Notes: generated from the letters alone by a model not told the origin. A DNA stretch of 64,000 bases from Vicinamibacterales bacterium (GCA_036496585.1 DASXLB010000024.1:98427-162426); one strand, 5' to 3'; shown: positions 48,922-57,432, counted from the first letter of the stretch. A program made the numbers and translations.

Positions 48922-49097
48922 GGACGACCTCCCGCTACCTCTATAGTGCAGCCAAACCGGTCCGGGTTGGGCCTGACGTCGGCCGAGGACAGACTGTCCC
49001 CCCGTCATGGCGGATCGGCCTGCACAACCCTTAGAATATGCGGGGCTTTTCGGGGTACGGCCCTTGCTCGCCCCGGTTGCACAGGGAGTATTCCGCC

Positions 49098-50207
49098 ATG
49101 TTCTCGAAACCGTTGGCGTTCGTCGTCCTCGCGCTCGGCTGTCTGACGGCGGCCGCGGGGGGGGCGTACGTGGCGACGCGCCATACCATGTCCGATCCGA
49201 CGGGCCGGCCGGCCGCGGCGGCTCCGGCGGCGCTGGCGTCCTCGCCGTCGAGCCAGGCCGCGGTCCCCACCCAGGCGGTGGCTGAAACCGAGTCGGCGGT
49301 GACGAGCGCGAAGCCTGAGCGCACGCCGGGGGAGGCAAATCCCGCACAGCCCGCCGCGACCGTGGCACCCGTTCCGACGTCCGTGACTGCCGACGCCCCC
49401 GCTGCGGAGCCGGTTCCCGCGCCGCGGCCGGCGGCCCGAACCACTACGGCGTCCAAGGCGACGTCGGCCGGCAAGCCGGCGACGCAGCCCTCGCACGGGC
49501 CGGCCGCAACGCCGCATCAGGCGCAGCGGACCGCGCCGGTGACGGCCGCGAACGGGTCGGCCGCGCCACCGGATGCGACCACCCCTCCGGCCGCGGCGGC
49601 CGCGCCGCCGGCCAAGCCCGCGGAGGCGATCAAGCCGGTTGAGGATCCGCTACCCGAGCCTCCGCGGTCGCCGCAGTTCGAGGAGCTGATCCTCCCCGCC
49701 GCGTCGGTGATCGGGCTGCAGGTGGAAACGACCTTGTCGTCGGAACGTGCGCGCGTCGAGGATCGCGTCGACGCTCGCGTCTCGCGTGACGTGATGTCGA
49801 GCGGCCGCGTCGCGATTCCGGCCGGGTCGAGAGTGATCGGCTCCGTGACAACCGTCGAACGCGGCGGCAAGGTGAAGGATCAGGCGCGGCTCGGCATCCG
49901 CTTCCACACGCTGGTCCTCGCCGACGGCTCGCAGGTGCCGTTGCACACCGACGCCGTGTACCGCGTCGGCGAAGAGCCGTCGAACGGCAGCACGAAGAAG
50001 ATCGGGGGGGCCGCGATCGGCGGCGCCATCATCGGCGCCATCCTTGGCGGCGGCAAAGGCGCCGCGATCGGCGGCGCGACCGGCGCGGCCGGCGGCACCG
50101 CCGCCGTCATGGCCGGCGACCGCAGCGCCGCCACGCTTCGCCAGGGGGAATACCTCAATGTGAAGCTCGCCGCGCCGGCGACGATCACCGTGGAGAGACG
50201 GGAATAA
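49098..50207 (+). CDS. Exported protein with VirB10/TrbI-like barrel and glycine zipper
   Basis: Protein of 369 residues. A signal or anchor opens it (MFSKPLAFVVLALGCLTAAA). A long low-complexity linker rich in alanine, proline and threonine follows (about residues 35-195). The C-terminal domain has ASVIGLQVETTLSSERARVE, then VMSSGRVAIPAGSRVIGSVT, as in the beta-barrel of VirB10/TrbI proteins; a glycine zipper (GGAAIGGAIIGAILGGGKGA) comes after, where VirB10 has its outer membrane helices. No other secretion genes lie nearby, so this is an orphan; cell envelope tethering is a guess. AGGGAG before the ATG supports the start. Confidence 0.65.
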   Translation: MFSKPLAFVVLALGCLTAAAGGAYVATRHTMSDPTGRPAAAAPAALASSPSSQAAVPTQAVAETESAVTSAKPERTPGEANPAQPAATVAPVPTSVTADAPAAEPVPAPRPAARTTTASKATSAGKPATQPSHGPAATPHQAQRTAPVTAANGSAAPPDATTPPAAAAAPPAKPAEAIKPVEDPLPEPPRSPQFEELILPAASVIGLQVETTLSSERARVEDRVDARVSRDVMSSGRVAIPAGSRVIGSVTTVERGGKVKDQARLGIRFHTLVLADGSQVPLHTDAVYRVGEEPSNGSTKKIGGAAIGGAIIGAILGGGKGAAIGGATGAAGGTAAVMAGDRSAATLRQGEYLNVKLAAPATITVERRE

Positions 50208-50208
50208 A

Positions 50209-50284
50209 TTGGAAATGTGGAAATGTGAAAATGTGGAAATCTAGATTCCGGCACCTCCACATCCCCACATTTCCACATCTCCCC
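50209..50284. repeat. Palindromic array of GTGGAAAT-like units, copy 2
   Basis: The left arm (50210-50240) reads GGAAATGTGGAAATGTGAAA with further units. The centre is CTAGATTCCGG. The right arm (50251-50284) is CACCTCCACATCCCCACATTT and further reverse complement units. It occupies the whole gap after the VirB10-like gene and ends one base before the GTG start of the PLP decarboxylase. The same repeat family and placement occur at 35093-35183. The decarboxylase therefore also lacks a normal ribosome site. Confidence 0.9.
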
Positions 50285-50285
50285 C

Positions 50286-51677
50286 GTGTCCGACTTCAGA
50301 GATAACGCCCGCTTCCTGTCCGACTGGATCGCGGCCTACCTCGACGATCCGTCCCGCTACCCGGTACTCGCTCGCGTCACGCCGGGGGACATCCGAGACG
50401 CGCTTCCCTCGCACGCGCCGGAGCACGGCGAAACGTTCGCGCAGATCTTCGCCGATTTCGAGCGGGTGCTCGTTCCCGGCCTCACCCACTGGAACCATCC
50501 GGGCTTCTTCGCCTACTTCGCGAGCAGCGCGAGCGAGCCTGGTGTGCTGGCCGAGTTCCTGTCGGCGGCGCTCAATCAGCAGGCGATGCTGTGGCGCACG
50601 TCGCCGGCCGCAACCGAGCTGGAAGAGGTCGCGCTCGGGTGGCTCCGTCGGCTCATCGGGCTCCCGGATGTCTTCGAGGGGGTCATCTACGACACCGCAT
50701 CGATCTCGACGCTGCATGCGCTCGCGGCGGCGCGCGAGGCGGCGGTGCCGGATGTCCGCCGCGCCGGGCTCGCGGGTCGCGCCGATCTGAAAGGGGTGCG
50801 CGTCTACGCCTCGGAACAGGCGCACTCCTCCGTCGACAAGGCGGTGATTGCGCTCGGCCTCGGACACGACGCGCTCATCCGCATTTCAGTCGATGCCGCG
50901 TTCCGGATGGAACCGGCGCGGCTCGCCGATCGCCTTCGCGCCGACCGCGACGCGGGCCTGCTGCCGATCGCCGTGGTGGCCACGGTCGGGAGTACGTCCA
51001 CCACGAGCGTCGACCCGGTCGCCGCGATCGCGGACATCTGCGCCGCGCACGGCGTGTGGCTGCATGTCGACGCGGCGTATGCGGGAGTCGCCGCGATGGT
51101 GCCGGGCTGGGAGTGGATCCTCGACGGCGCCGCGCGGGCCGACTCGCTCGTCGTCAACCCGCACAAGTGGCTGTTCACCCCGTTCGATCTCAGCGCGTTC
51201 TACTGCCGCCGCATGGACATGGTCCGCGCGGCGTTCTCGCTGACTCCCGAATATTTGAAGACGAGCGAAGGCGACGCCGGCGTCACGAATCTGATGGACA
51301 CCGGCATCCAGCTCGGACGCCGCTTTCGCGCGCTGAAGCTGTGGATGATCCTCCGGCATTTCGGCGCGGCCGGCCTGCGCGCGCGAATCGCCGAGCACAT
51401 GCGGCTGGCGCGACTCTTCGCATCATGGGTCGACGCCAGCGATACCTACGAGCTGGCCGCGCCGGTTCCCTTCAGTGTCGTCTGCTTCCGCATGCGGGGA
51501 ACGCGCGGCGACGCCGATCACCAGCGCGTGCTCGACGCCGTCAACGCGTCCGGCGAAGTGTTTCTCTCGCACACCAAGCTCGATGGTCGCTTCGTGCTCC
51601 GTCTGGCGATCGGCCACCTGCTGACGGCCGAGTCGCATGTGCGTCGCGCCTGGGAACTGCTGAACTCCGCCGTCTGA
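50286..51677 (+). CDS. PLP-dependent aromatic-L-amino-acid decarboxylase family protein
   Basis: Group II decarboxylase of 463 residues. The PLP lysine is in VNPHKWLFTPFDLSAFY (K294). Other conserved stretches are LTHWNHPGFFAYFASSASEP, VIYDTASISTLHALAAAREA, VRVYASEQAHSSVDKAVIAL, and GVWLHVDAAYAGVAAMVPGW with the aspartate that contacts PLP. The family decarboxylates tryptophan, tyrosine, DOPA, phenylalanine or glutamate; the substrate cannot be told. The GTG start directly follows a palindromic repeat. The next gene, an outer membrane barrel, is 109 bases away and has its own ribosome site. Confidence 0.88.
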   Translation: MSDFRDNARFLSDWIAAYLDDPSRYPVLARVTPGDIRDALPSHAPEHGETFAQIFADFERVLVPGLTHWNHPGFFAYFASSASEPGVLAEFLSAALNQQAMLWRTSPAATELEEVALGWLRRLIGLPDVFEGVIYDTASISTLHALAAAREAAVPDVRRAGLAGRADLKGVRVYASEQAHSSVDKAVIALGLGHDALIRISVDAAFRMEPARLADRLRADRDAGLLPIAVVATVGSTSTTSVDPVAAIADICAAHGVWLHVDAAYAGVAAMVPGWEWILDGAARADSLVVNPHKWLFTPFDLSAFYCRRMDMVRAAFSLTPEYLKTSEGDAGVTNLMDTGIQLGRRFRALKLWMILRHFGAAGLRARIAEHMRLARLFASWVDASDTYELAAPVPFSVVCFRMRGTRGDADHQRVLDAVNASGEVFLSHTKLDGRFVLRLAIGHLLTAESHVRRAWELLNSAV

Positions 51678-51749
51678 CGGCGTCCGCCCCCCACAGCTCC
51701 TTCACCTCAGCCGATCCGGCTCGGCACTGGCAGGGCATCACGCTTGCAA

Positions 51750-51780
51750 TCTCCTCCCGCGGGACGTTATCTGGAGGAGA
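51750..51780 (+). promoter_or_regulatory. Hairpin that sequesters the ribosome site of the outer membrane barrel gene
   Basis: TCTCCTCC at 51750-51757 is exactly complementary to GGAGGAGA at 51773-51780, with 15 bases between. The right arm is the Shine-Dalgarno sequence of the barrel gene starting at 51787. Pairing would hide the ribosome site, so translation could be controlled by temperature, a small RNA or a protein. Confidence 0.5.
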
Positions 51781-51786
51781 AATGTA

Positions 51787-52407
51787 ATGTCAGTACGCAA
51801 GTGGCTACTTTCCGCAGCAGTCGTGACGGCCGCCTCCCTGGCGATGCCGGGAATCGCGTCGGCTGATTGGTTCATCACCCCGTTCGTCGGATGGAACGCG
51901 GGCGGCTCAGCCGATGTGAACGGCTCCGACGGCTCGACCCGAGCCAGCGAGTTCGAGCACAAGGCCGACTACGGCGTGTCGATCGCCGGAATGGGCAAGG
52001 GCATCATCGGCGCCGAATTCGACTTCGGCTACTCGCCGAACTTCTTCTCGACGACGACGGACGCGAATGGATTCGCGTTCAGCAGCGGCAACAACGTCGC
52101 CACGCTGACCGGCAACCTGATCGTGGGCGCGCCGGTGGGCGGCCACGGCGCGCAGATTCGTCCGTACGCGGTCGGCGGACTCGGCCTGATCCGCAGCAAC
52201 GTGGGTGCGACCGGCTTCTTCGACGCGACGACGGCGAACGATTTCGGGTTCGACGTGGGCGCCGGCTTGGCGGGGTTCTTCACGCAGAACATCGGCTTGC
52301 GCGGCGATGTGCGCTACTTCCGATCGTTCAACGGCTCGAACAACGGCGTCGGCCTCAGCAACTTCCACTTCTGGCGCACGTCGATCGGAGTGTCGTTCAA
52401 GTTCTAA
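51787..52407 (+). CDS. Outer membrane beta-barrel protein
   Basis: Protein of 206 residues with a classic signal peptide (SVRKWLLSAAVVTAASLAMP, then GIASA). The mature part is alternating beta strands, for example DWFITPFVGWNAGGSADVNG, VSIAGMGKGIIGAEFDFGYS and GFDVGAGLAGFFTQNIGLRG, and ends FWRTSIGVSFKF with the terminal phenylalanine favoured by barrel assembly. This matches small OmpA/OmpW-like barrels. A strong ribosome site (GGAGGAG) precedes the ATG, and may be covered by an upstream complementary sequence. The function beyond membrane structure or small-solute passage is unknown. Confidence 0.85.
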   Translation: MSVRKWLLSAAVVTAASLAMPGIASADWFITPFVGWNAGGSADVNGSDGSTRASEFEHKADYGVSIAGMGKGIIGAEFDFGYSPNFFSTTTDANGFAFSSGNNVATLTGNLIVGAPVGGHGAQIRPYAVGGLGLIRSNVGATGFFDATTANDFGFDVGAGLAGFFTQNIGLRGDVRYFRSFNGSNNGVGLSNFHFWRTSIGVSFKF

Positions 52408-52469
52408 CGTGAGGGAGGCTGAAGGTTCGGCTCTCGAGGCCGGTTCCGGAAAGCCGGAGCGTCGGGGCC

Positions 52470-53864
52470 CTAGCCTTCGGCCTCCACACGTTTCAGCCAC
52501 TCGCGCGTTTCGTCCAGCGCCGCAGCGACCGCCTTCGGGTTCGTCGACTGCGGCGTCTGCTTTTTCTCGACCGACGCCATCGCGGTGATCGCCCCGCGCA
52601 CGTCGTCGCCGAACAGCGCCGAATGCGATCGCCATTCGTCGAGCGAGAGATCCTCGAACGATCGGCGCTCGGTCACCAGCCGGCGCACCATCGCGCCGAC
52701 GACTTCGTGGGCGTCCCGGAACGGCAGCCCTTTCGCGACGAGATAGTCGGCCACGTCGGTGGCGAGCAGCAGGCCTGAGGCGGCCCGCCCGGTGACTACC
52801 GGGTTCGGCGTCAGGCCGTCGACGACCGAGGCCGTCGCGCGAAGACAGGCGAGCCAGGTGTCCTCGGCGTCGAACAGCGCTTCCTTGTCTTCCTGCAGAT
52901 CTTTGTTATAGCCGGCCGCGAGACCCTTCATCGAAACCAGCCAGCCGGTGAGGTGGCCGATGACACGGCCGCTCTTGCCTCGGACGAGTTCGAGGGGATC
53001 GGGATTCTTCTTCTGCGGCATCAGGCTGCTGCCCGTCGCCGCCCGATCGTCGAGCTCGAAGAAGCCGAATTCCTCGGACGTGAAGAGGATGAAATCTTCG
53101 GCGATCCGGCTGAGATGCACCATGCCGACCGACGCGGCATGCAGGAACCCGGCGACGAAATCGCGGTCGCCGCTGACGTCCATGCTGTTGCGGGCGAGGC
53201 GCGAGAAACCGAGGTCGCGGGCCAGCGCGGCCACGTCGATCGGGTAGGCGGTGCCGGCGATCGCGCCGGAGCCGAGCGGCAGTTCGTCGACCTCTCCGAG
53301 CACCGCGGTCAGCCGCGCGGCGTCGCGGCGGAGCGCGGCGGCGTGCGAGAGCAGGAAGTGCGCGACGAGCACCGGCTGCGCGCGACGCAGATGGGTGTAC
53401 GACGGCATCAGCGCGTCGCCGGCGCGGTCGGCGAGCGCCACGAGCGACCGCACCAGCCCCGCGATCCCCGCCAGGATGGACGGGACGCGTCGCTTCACAT
53501 ACAGACGCAGATCGACGGCGACCTGCTCGTTGCGCGAGCGGCCCGTGTGCAGCCGCCGCCCCGCCTCGCCGACCAGCGCGACCAGCTCGCGCTCGACGAA
53601 TGCGTGCACGTCTTCGTCGCCGTGCGCGTCGCTGACGAAGCCGGGATCGGTCGCGCCGCGCGCGAGGATCGACCGCAGCCCGCCGTCGATCGCGGCCGCG
53701 GCGTCGGGCGAGAGGACACCGGCCCGCGCCAGCGCATTCGCCCAGGCGAGGCTGCCCCGCACGTCGTCCTGGAACAGGCGGCGGTCGAAGCGGAAAGACG
53801 CGCCGAATGCGAACAGCTCAGCGTCGGGATCGCCGGCGAAACGTCCGGACCAGAGATGCGCCAT
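52470..53864 (-). CDS. argH: Argininosuccinate lyase
   Basis: Arginine biosynthesis, last step: argininosuccinate to arginine and fumarate. The protein has 464 residues and starts with MAHLWSGRFAGDPDAELFAF. The lyase signature is GSSLMPQKKNPDPLELVRGK, containing the catalytic loop; VGEAGRRLHTGRSRNEQVAV and MPSYTHLRRAQPVLVAHFLL are further active-site regions. The ATG shares one base with the argG stop (TGATG), so it is translationally coupled. It is the third gene in the argR-argG-argH run. Confidence 0.97.
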   Translation of the reverse strand: MAHLWSGRFAGDPDAELFAFGASFRFDRRLFQDDVRGSLAWANALARAGVLSPDAAAAIDGGLRSILARGATDPGFVSDAHGDEDVHAFVERELVALVGEAGRRLHTGRSRNEQVAVDLRLYVKRRVPSILAGIAGLVRSLVALADRAGDALMPSYTHLRRAQPVLVAHFLLSHAAALRRDAARLTAVLGEVDELPLGSGAIAGTAYPIDVAALARDLGFSRLARNSMDVSGDRDFVAGFLHAASVGMVHLSRIAEDFILFTSEEFGFFELDDRAATGSSLMPQKKNPDPLELVRGKSGRVIGHLTGWLVSMKGLAAGYNKDLQEDKEALFDAEDTWLACLRATASVVDGLTPNPVVTGRAASGLLLATDVADYLVAKGLPFRDAHEVVGAMVRRLVTERRSFEDLSLDEWRSHSALFGDDVRGAITAMASVEKKQTPQSTNPKAVAAALDETREWLKRVEAEG

Positions 53865-55033
53865 CAGTGAACGGATCCTTCCGAGGCTGGCGGTGACGCC
53901 GCCGCTGCGCGCGCGGCGTGCGGAGGCGGGACGGTGGAGAGGGGGTTGTCGGCCTCGATCGCCAGCGGCGAGCGGCGACCGACCACCCGGCAATCGCCCT
54001 TGAACAACTTGAGGCGGACGGCGCCGGTAACGCGGGGCTGGACGGTGCGCATGAACGCGTCGATCGCTTCGCGGGTCGGCGAAAACCAGCGGCCGGTGTA
54101 CGCAAGATCGGCGTAGGCGCGTCCGAGATCGTGGCCGAGCCGCTCGAGGTCGCGCGGCACTACGAGCTTCTCGAGCTCGCTGTGCGCAGTGTGCAGGAGG
54201 ACGGCAGCCGGCGCTTCGTAGATCTCGCGCGACTTGCCGCCGGCCGCCGCGTTCTCGACCATGTCGATCCGGCCGACGCCATGCGCGCCGGCGATCGTCT
54301 CCAGGCTCTCGATCAGCTCGACGAGCGGCATCTCGACGCCGTTGGCGCGCAGCGGCACCCCCTGCTCGAACTCGATCTCGACGTAGGCCGGTTCGTCGGG
54401 ACAGTCGCGCGGTGCGCGAGTCAGCGTATAGACGTCTTCCGGAGACTCCTGCCACGGATCCTCGAGCACGCCGCGCTCGATCGAGCGTCCCCAGAGGTTC
54501 GTGTCGACGGTGTACGGACTGTCGATGTGCGCGGGGATCGGAATGCGGCGCGCCCGGGCATAGTCGATGAGCTGCTCGCGCGTCATCCCCCAGATGCGCG
54601 CCGGCGCCAGTACCGTCATCGAGGGATCGAGCGCGCGCACCCCAAGTTCGATGCGCAGCTCGTCGTTCGCTTGGCCGTTGCAGCCGTGGGCGATGATCGT
54701 GCTGCCCTCCATGCGGGCGACCTCGACGAGCTTGCGCGCCAGCAGCGGCCGGCTGAGCGCCGTCGCCAGCGGGTAGCGGTCCTCGTACAGCGCGCCCGCC
54801 TGCAGCGCCGGCAGGATGTAGTCCGCCGCGAACTCGTCGCGGACGTCGAGCACATGCGCGCGCGCCGCCCCCACCGCCAGCGCGCGCTCGCGCACCCCGG
54901 TCAGCTCGCGTCCCTGCCCGAAGTCGAGCGTCACCGCGATCACCTCCGCCGCATACCGCTCCGCGATCCAGGCGATCGCCGCGGACGTGTCGAGGCCGCC
55001 CGAGTAGGCGAGCACAATCCGTGGTGTGTCCAT
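53864..55033 (-). CDS. argG: Argininosuccinate synthase
   Basis: Joins citrulline and aspartate using ATP. The protein has 389 residues. The ATP pyrophosphatase loop is LAYSGGLDTS at residues 8-17. Substrate-binding stretches follow: IIAHGCNGQANDELRIELGV, then IPIPAHIDSPYTVDTNLWGR and GRIDMVENAAAGGKSREIYE. The C-terminal 20 residues are alanine- and proline-rich and not typical, so they may be dispensable. It begins two bases after the argR stop, consistent with a single transcript. Confidence 0.97.
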   Translation of the reverse strand: MDTPRIVLAYSGGLDTSAAIAWIAERYAAEVIAVTLDFGQGRELTGVRERALAVGAARAHVLDVRDEFAADYILPALQAGALYEDRYPLATALSRPLLARKLVEVARMEGSTIIAHGCNGQANDELRIELGVRALDPSMTVLAPARIWGMTREQLIDYARARRIPIPAHIDSPYTVDTNLWGRSIERGVLEDPWQESPEDVYTLTRAPRDCPDEPAYVEIEFEQGVPLRANGVEMPLVELIESLETIAGAHGVGRIDMVENAAAGGKSREIYEAPAAVLLHTAHSELEKLVVPRDLERLGHDLGRAYADLAYTGRWFSPTREAIDAFMRTVQPRVTGAVRLKLFKGDCRVVGRRSPLAIEADNPLSTVPPPHAARAAAASPPASEGSVH

Positions 55034-55035
55034 CG

Positions 55036-55491
55036 CTATCCTTTCACCCAGGCTTCGAGGCGCACGGTGAACGAGTGGGCCTCGCGATCGCTGCGGCAGA
55101 TCACCAGGATCGTGTTTTCCCCACCGATCGTCCCGACCACTTCAGGCAGCGCCGCGCGGTCGATCGCCTCGGCGAGCGGATGGGCCTGCGCCGATTCGGT
55201 GCGCAGCACCACGAGCTGGTTGACCACGTCGAACCGCCTCAACGAGCCCGCCACCGTGCGCCGCAGCGCCGCCGTGTGGTCGACCGGCACGGCGGATTCC
55301 CCAGGCGCTTGACGCCGATAAGCACCGTCGCTGCTTCGCTTTACGAGGCCGAGGTCGCGGATGTCGCGTGACAGCGTCGCCTGCGTGACATCGATGCCTC
55401 GTGCCTGCAGGCGCTCGCGGAGCTGTTCCTGGCTGGTAATGGCCTCCTGATCGACGAGCTCGACCACAAGAGACTGCCTATATGCCTTCAT
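55036..55491 (-). CDS. argR: Arginine repressor ArgR
   Basis: DNA-binding regulator of 151 residues. The N-terminal winged helix includes ITSQEQLRERLQARGIDVTQ and ATLSRDIRDLGLVKRSSDGA. The C-terminal oligomerisation and arginine-binding domain contains PLAEAIDRAALPEVVGTIGG and NTILVICRSDREA, close to the usual GTIAGDDTI site (here GTIGGENTI). It heads the leftward argR-argG-argH unit and is divergent from argC. An operator-like box covers its own start codon, which suggests autoregulation as well as control of both arginine units. Confidence 0.95.
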   Translation of the reverse strand: MKAYRQSLVVELVDQEAITSQEQLRERLQARGIDVTQATLSRDIRDLGLVKRSSDGAYRRQAPGESAVPVDHTAALRRTVAGSLRRFDVVNQLVVLRTESAQAHPLAEAIDRAALPEVVGTIGGENTILVICRSDREAHSFTVRLEAWVKG

Positions 55492-55501
55492 AAGTATTCA
55501 G
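55488..55501. promoter_or_regulatory. Putative ARG box on the argR start codon
   Basis: TCATAAGTATTCAG on the plus strand (minus strand CTGAATACTTATGA) matches the ArgR box core TGAATNNNNATTCA in the first half, with mismatches in the second. It spans the argR ATG. The match is partial, so this is a hypothesis. Confidence 0.4.
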
Positions 55502-55513
55502 CCGAGATCGGTG

Positions 55514-55519
55514 ATTATA
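55514..55519 (-). promoter_or_regulatory. -10 box for argR-argG-argH
   Basis: A perfect TATAAT on the minus strand, 22 bases before the argR ATG. A weak -35 (TAGCTT or nearby) could lie 18 bases further upstream. The short leader contains no Shine-Dalgarno sequence. Confidence 0.5.
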
Positions 55520-55554
55520 CACATGATGCATAAGCTAAAGCTATTATTTTGTTG

Positions 55555-55583
55555 TTGACGACCGTCTTGACGATCCGTATATT
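55555..55583 (+). promoter_or_regulatory. Sigma-70 type promoter of argC operon
   Basis: TTGACG at 55555-55560, a 17-base spacer, then TATATT at 55578-55583. The expected transcription start is about 55590, so only a few bases precede the argC ATG at 55595. This is the clearest promoter in the window and predicts a nearly leaderless mRNA. Confidence 0.75.
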
Positions 55584-55594
55584 CAATCTTTTCG

Positions 55595-56596
55595 ATGAAT
55601 AGTTATTCTCAAATCAGGGTGGGTGTGGCCGGGGCCACGGGCTATTCCGGGGTCGAGCTGCTCCGGCTGCTCTCGCGGCATCCTGCGGCCGAGCTGGTCG
55701 CGGCGATGGGGTCTGCCGGCGCTGAGCCGCGCCGCGTGCCTGCCTTGCGCCACGTGTGGGATTCGCCGGTTACCGGCCTCGACGTCGACGCGCTCGCAGC
55801 GTCGACCGATGCCGTGTTCCTCGCGCTGCCGGATCACGCCGCGGCCGAGATCGCGCCGACGCTCGTCGAGCGCGGCAAGCGCGTCTTCGATCTGTCTGGC
55901 GCGTTTCGCCTGCGCGACGCCGCATTGCGGAAGCGCTGGTACCCGAGCACGCCGGACTCGCCGCGACCGGTCGTCTATGGCCTGACCGAGCACAATCGCA
56001 GCCGCCTGCGCGACTCGACACTCGTCGCCTGCGCCGGCTGCTACCCGACCGCGGCGATCCTGTCGCTCAAGCCGCTCGTCGAAGCCGGCCTGATCGAGAC
56101 GGCCGCGCCGATCATCATCGATGCGAAGTCGGGCGTGTCGGGCGCCGGCAAGACGCCGAGCGAGCGCACCCACTTCAGCGAGTGCCACGGATCGCTCTCC
56201 GCTTACGGCGTGTTCGAGCACCGCCACGCCGTCGAGATCGAGCAGGAGCTCGGCACGGAGGTGACGTTCGTGCCCCACCTGCTGCCGATCGATCGCGGCA
56301 TCCTCGAAACCATTTACGCGGTGCTGACGCCCGATGCCGGCGAGGCGGACATCGCCACGGCGCTGCACGCCGCCTACGACGCGGCGCCGTTCGTGCGGCT
56401 CACCGGGCGCGATCTGCCGGAGATCAAGCACGTCGCGCACACCAACTTCTGCGACATCGGCTGGCGCGTCCACCCGACGCGGCGGCAGGTCGTGCTCGTC
56501 GCCTGCCTCGACAACCTGGTCAAGGGAGCCGCCGGCCAGGCCGTGCAGAACTTCAACGTCGCCTTCGGCTTCGACGAGGGGCTGGGTCTCCAGTGA
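55595..56596 (+). CDS. argC: N-acetyl-gamma-glutamyl-phosphate reductase
   Basis: Reduces N-acetylglutamyl phosphate to the semialdehyde in arginine synthesis. The protein has 333 residues; the NADP motif is GVAGATGYSGVELLRLLSRH near residue 10, and the catalytic cysteine is C149 in VACAGCYPTAAILSLKP. The ARG box and -10 promoter lie on and just before its ATG. No ribosome site is present, consistent with the short leader. The stop overlaps argB by four bases (GTGA). Confidence 0.97.
   Translation: MNSYSQIRVGVAGATGYSGVELLRLLSRHPAAELVAAMGSAGAEPRRVPALRHVWDSPVTGLDVDALAASTDAVFLALPDHAAAEIAPTLVERGKRVFDLSGAFRLRDAALRKRWYPSTPDSPRPVVYGLTEHNRSRLRDSTLVACAGCYPTAAILSLKPLVEAGLIETAAPIIIDAKSGVSGAGKTPSERTHFSECHGSLSAYGVFEHRHAVEIEQELGTEVTFVPHLLPIDRGILETIYAVLTPDAGEADIATALHAAYDAAPFVRLTGRDLPEIKHVAHTNFCDIGWRVHPTRRQVVLVACLDNLVKGAAGQAVQNFNVAFGFDEGLGLQ
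55596..55609. promoter_or_regulatory. Putative ARG box on the argC start codon
   Basis: TGAATAGTTATTCT matches the ArgR consensus TGAATNNNNATTCA at all but the last position and is nearly palindromic. It overlaps the argC ATG and the expected transcription start, so ArgR bound here would block initiation. Confidence 0.65.
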
Positions 56597-57432
56597 GCGA
56601 GCCTCGTACAGCGCATCGCCTGAGCGCCACGCTCTTGAAGCTCGGCGGAGAGCTGCTGGAGGACGCGGGCGCCATGCGGACGGCGGCCACCGGCGTCGCG
56701 GCGCTGCAGGCCTCGGGCCCGGTCGCGGTCGTGCACGGCGGCGGCCGCGCCATCGACGCCGACCTGAAGGCGCGCGGCAAGACGCCGCGGTTCGTCGACG
56801 GGCTGCGCATGACCGATGCCGACACGCTCGACACCGTCGTCTCGGTGCTGGCCGGACGCATCAACACCGCGTTCGTGGCCGCGCTCAACGCCGCCGGCGT
56901 GAAAGCCGTCGGCCTGACCGGCGCCGACGCCGCCATCGGCCTCTCGACCATCGCGCCGCCGCTGCAGACGACGAGCGGCGCAACGGCCGATCTTGGATTG
57001 GTCGGCGTGCCGTCGGCCGGAGCGCCGTCGCAGCTGCTGAGCGATCTGCTCGGGCTCGGCTACGTGCCGGTGGTGTCGAGCGTCGGCATGACCGAGGACG
57101 GCGCGCTGCTGAACGTCAACGCCGACGTACTGGCCGCGCACCTCGCGCGCGCGATCGGAGCGGCGCGGCTGATCATCGCCGGCAAGACGGCGGGCGTATT
57201 CGACGCCGACGGACGCACCTGCGGCCGCCTCGACGAGGAGGCGGCCCGCGCCATGGTCGCGGCCGGCACCGCGCGCGACGGCATGGTCGCCAAGCTCGGC
57301 GCCTGCCTCGAGGCCATGGCCGGCGGGGTCGAAGACGTCCGCATCGTGGACGGACGGGCCGGCGAGTACGAACAGGCCCCAGGCACTCTCCTTCGCTCGG
57401 GCTCCGCTCGAGCCACCGCGGCAGAACACTGA
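56593..57432 (+). CDS. argB: Acetylglutamate kinase
   Basis: Phosphorylates N-acetylglutamate. The protein has 279 residues. The GTG start overlaps the argC stop. Conserved regions are LLKLGGELLED, VAVVHGGGRAIDADLKARGK, and NVNADVLAAHLARAIGAARL with IIAGKTAGVFDADG near the nucleotide site. The N-terminal arm typical of arginine-inhibited hexameric kinases (about 20 extra residues) is short here, so feedback inhibition is uncertain. It is followed by argD two bases later. Confidence 0.95.
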   Translation: MSEPRTAHRLSATLLKLGGELLEDAGAMRTAATGVAALQASGPVAVVHGGGRAIDADLKARGKTPRFVDGLRMTDADTLDTVVSVLAGRINTAFVAALNAAGVKAVGLTGADAAIGLSTIAPPLQTTSGATADLGLVGVPSAGAPSQLLSDLLGLGYVPVVSSVGMTEDGALLNVNADVLAAHLARAIGAARLIIAGKTAGVFDADGRTCGRLDEEAARAMVAAGTARDGMVAKLGACLEAMAGGVEDVRIVDGRAGEYEQAPGTLLRSGSARATAAEH

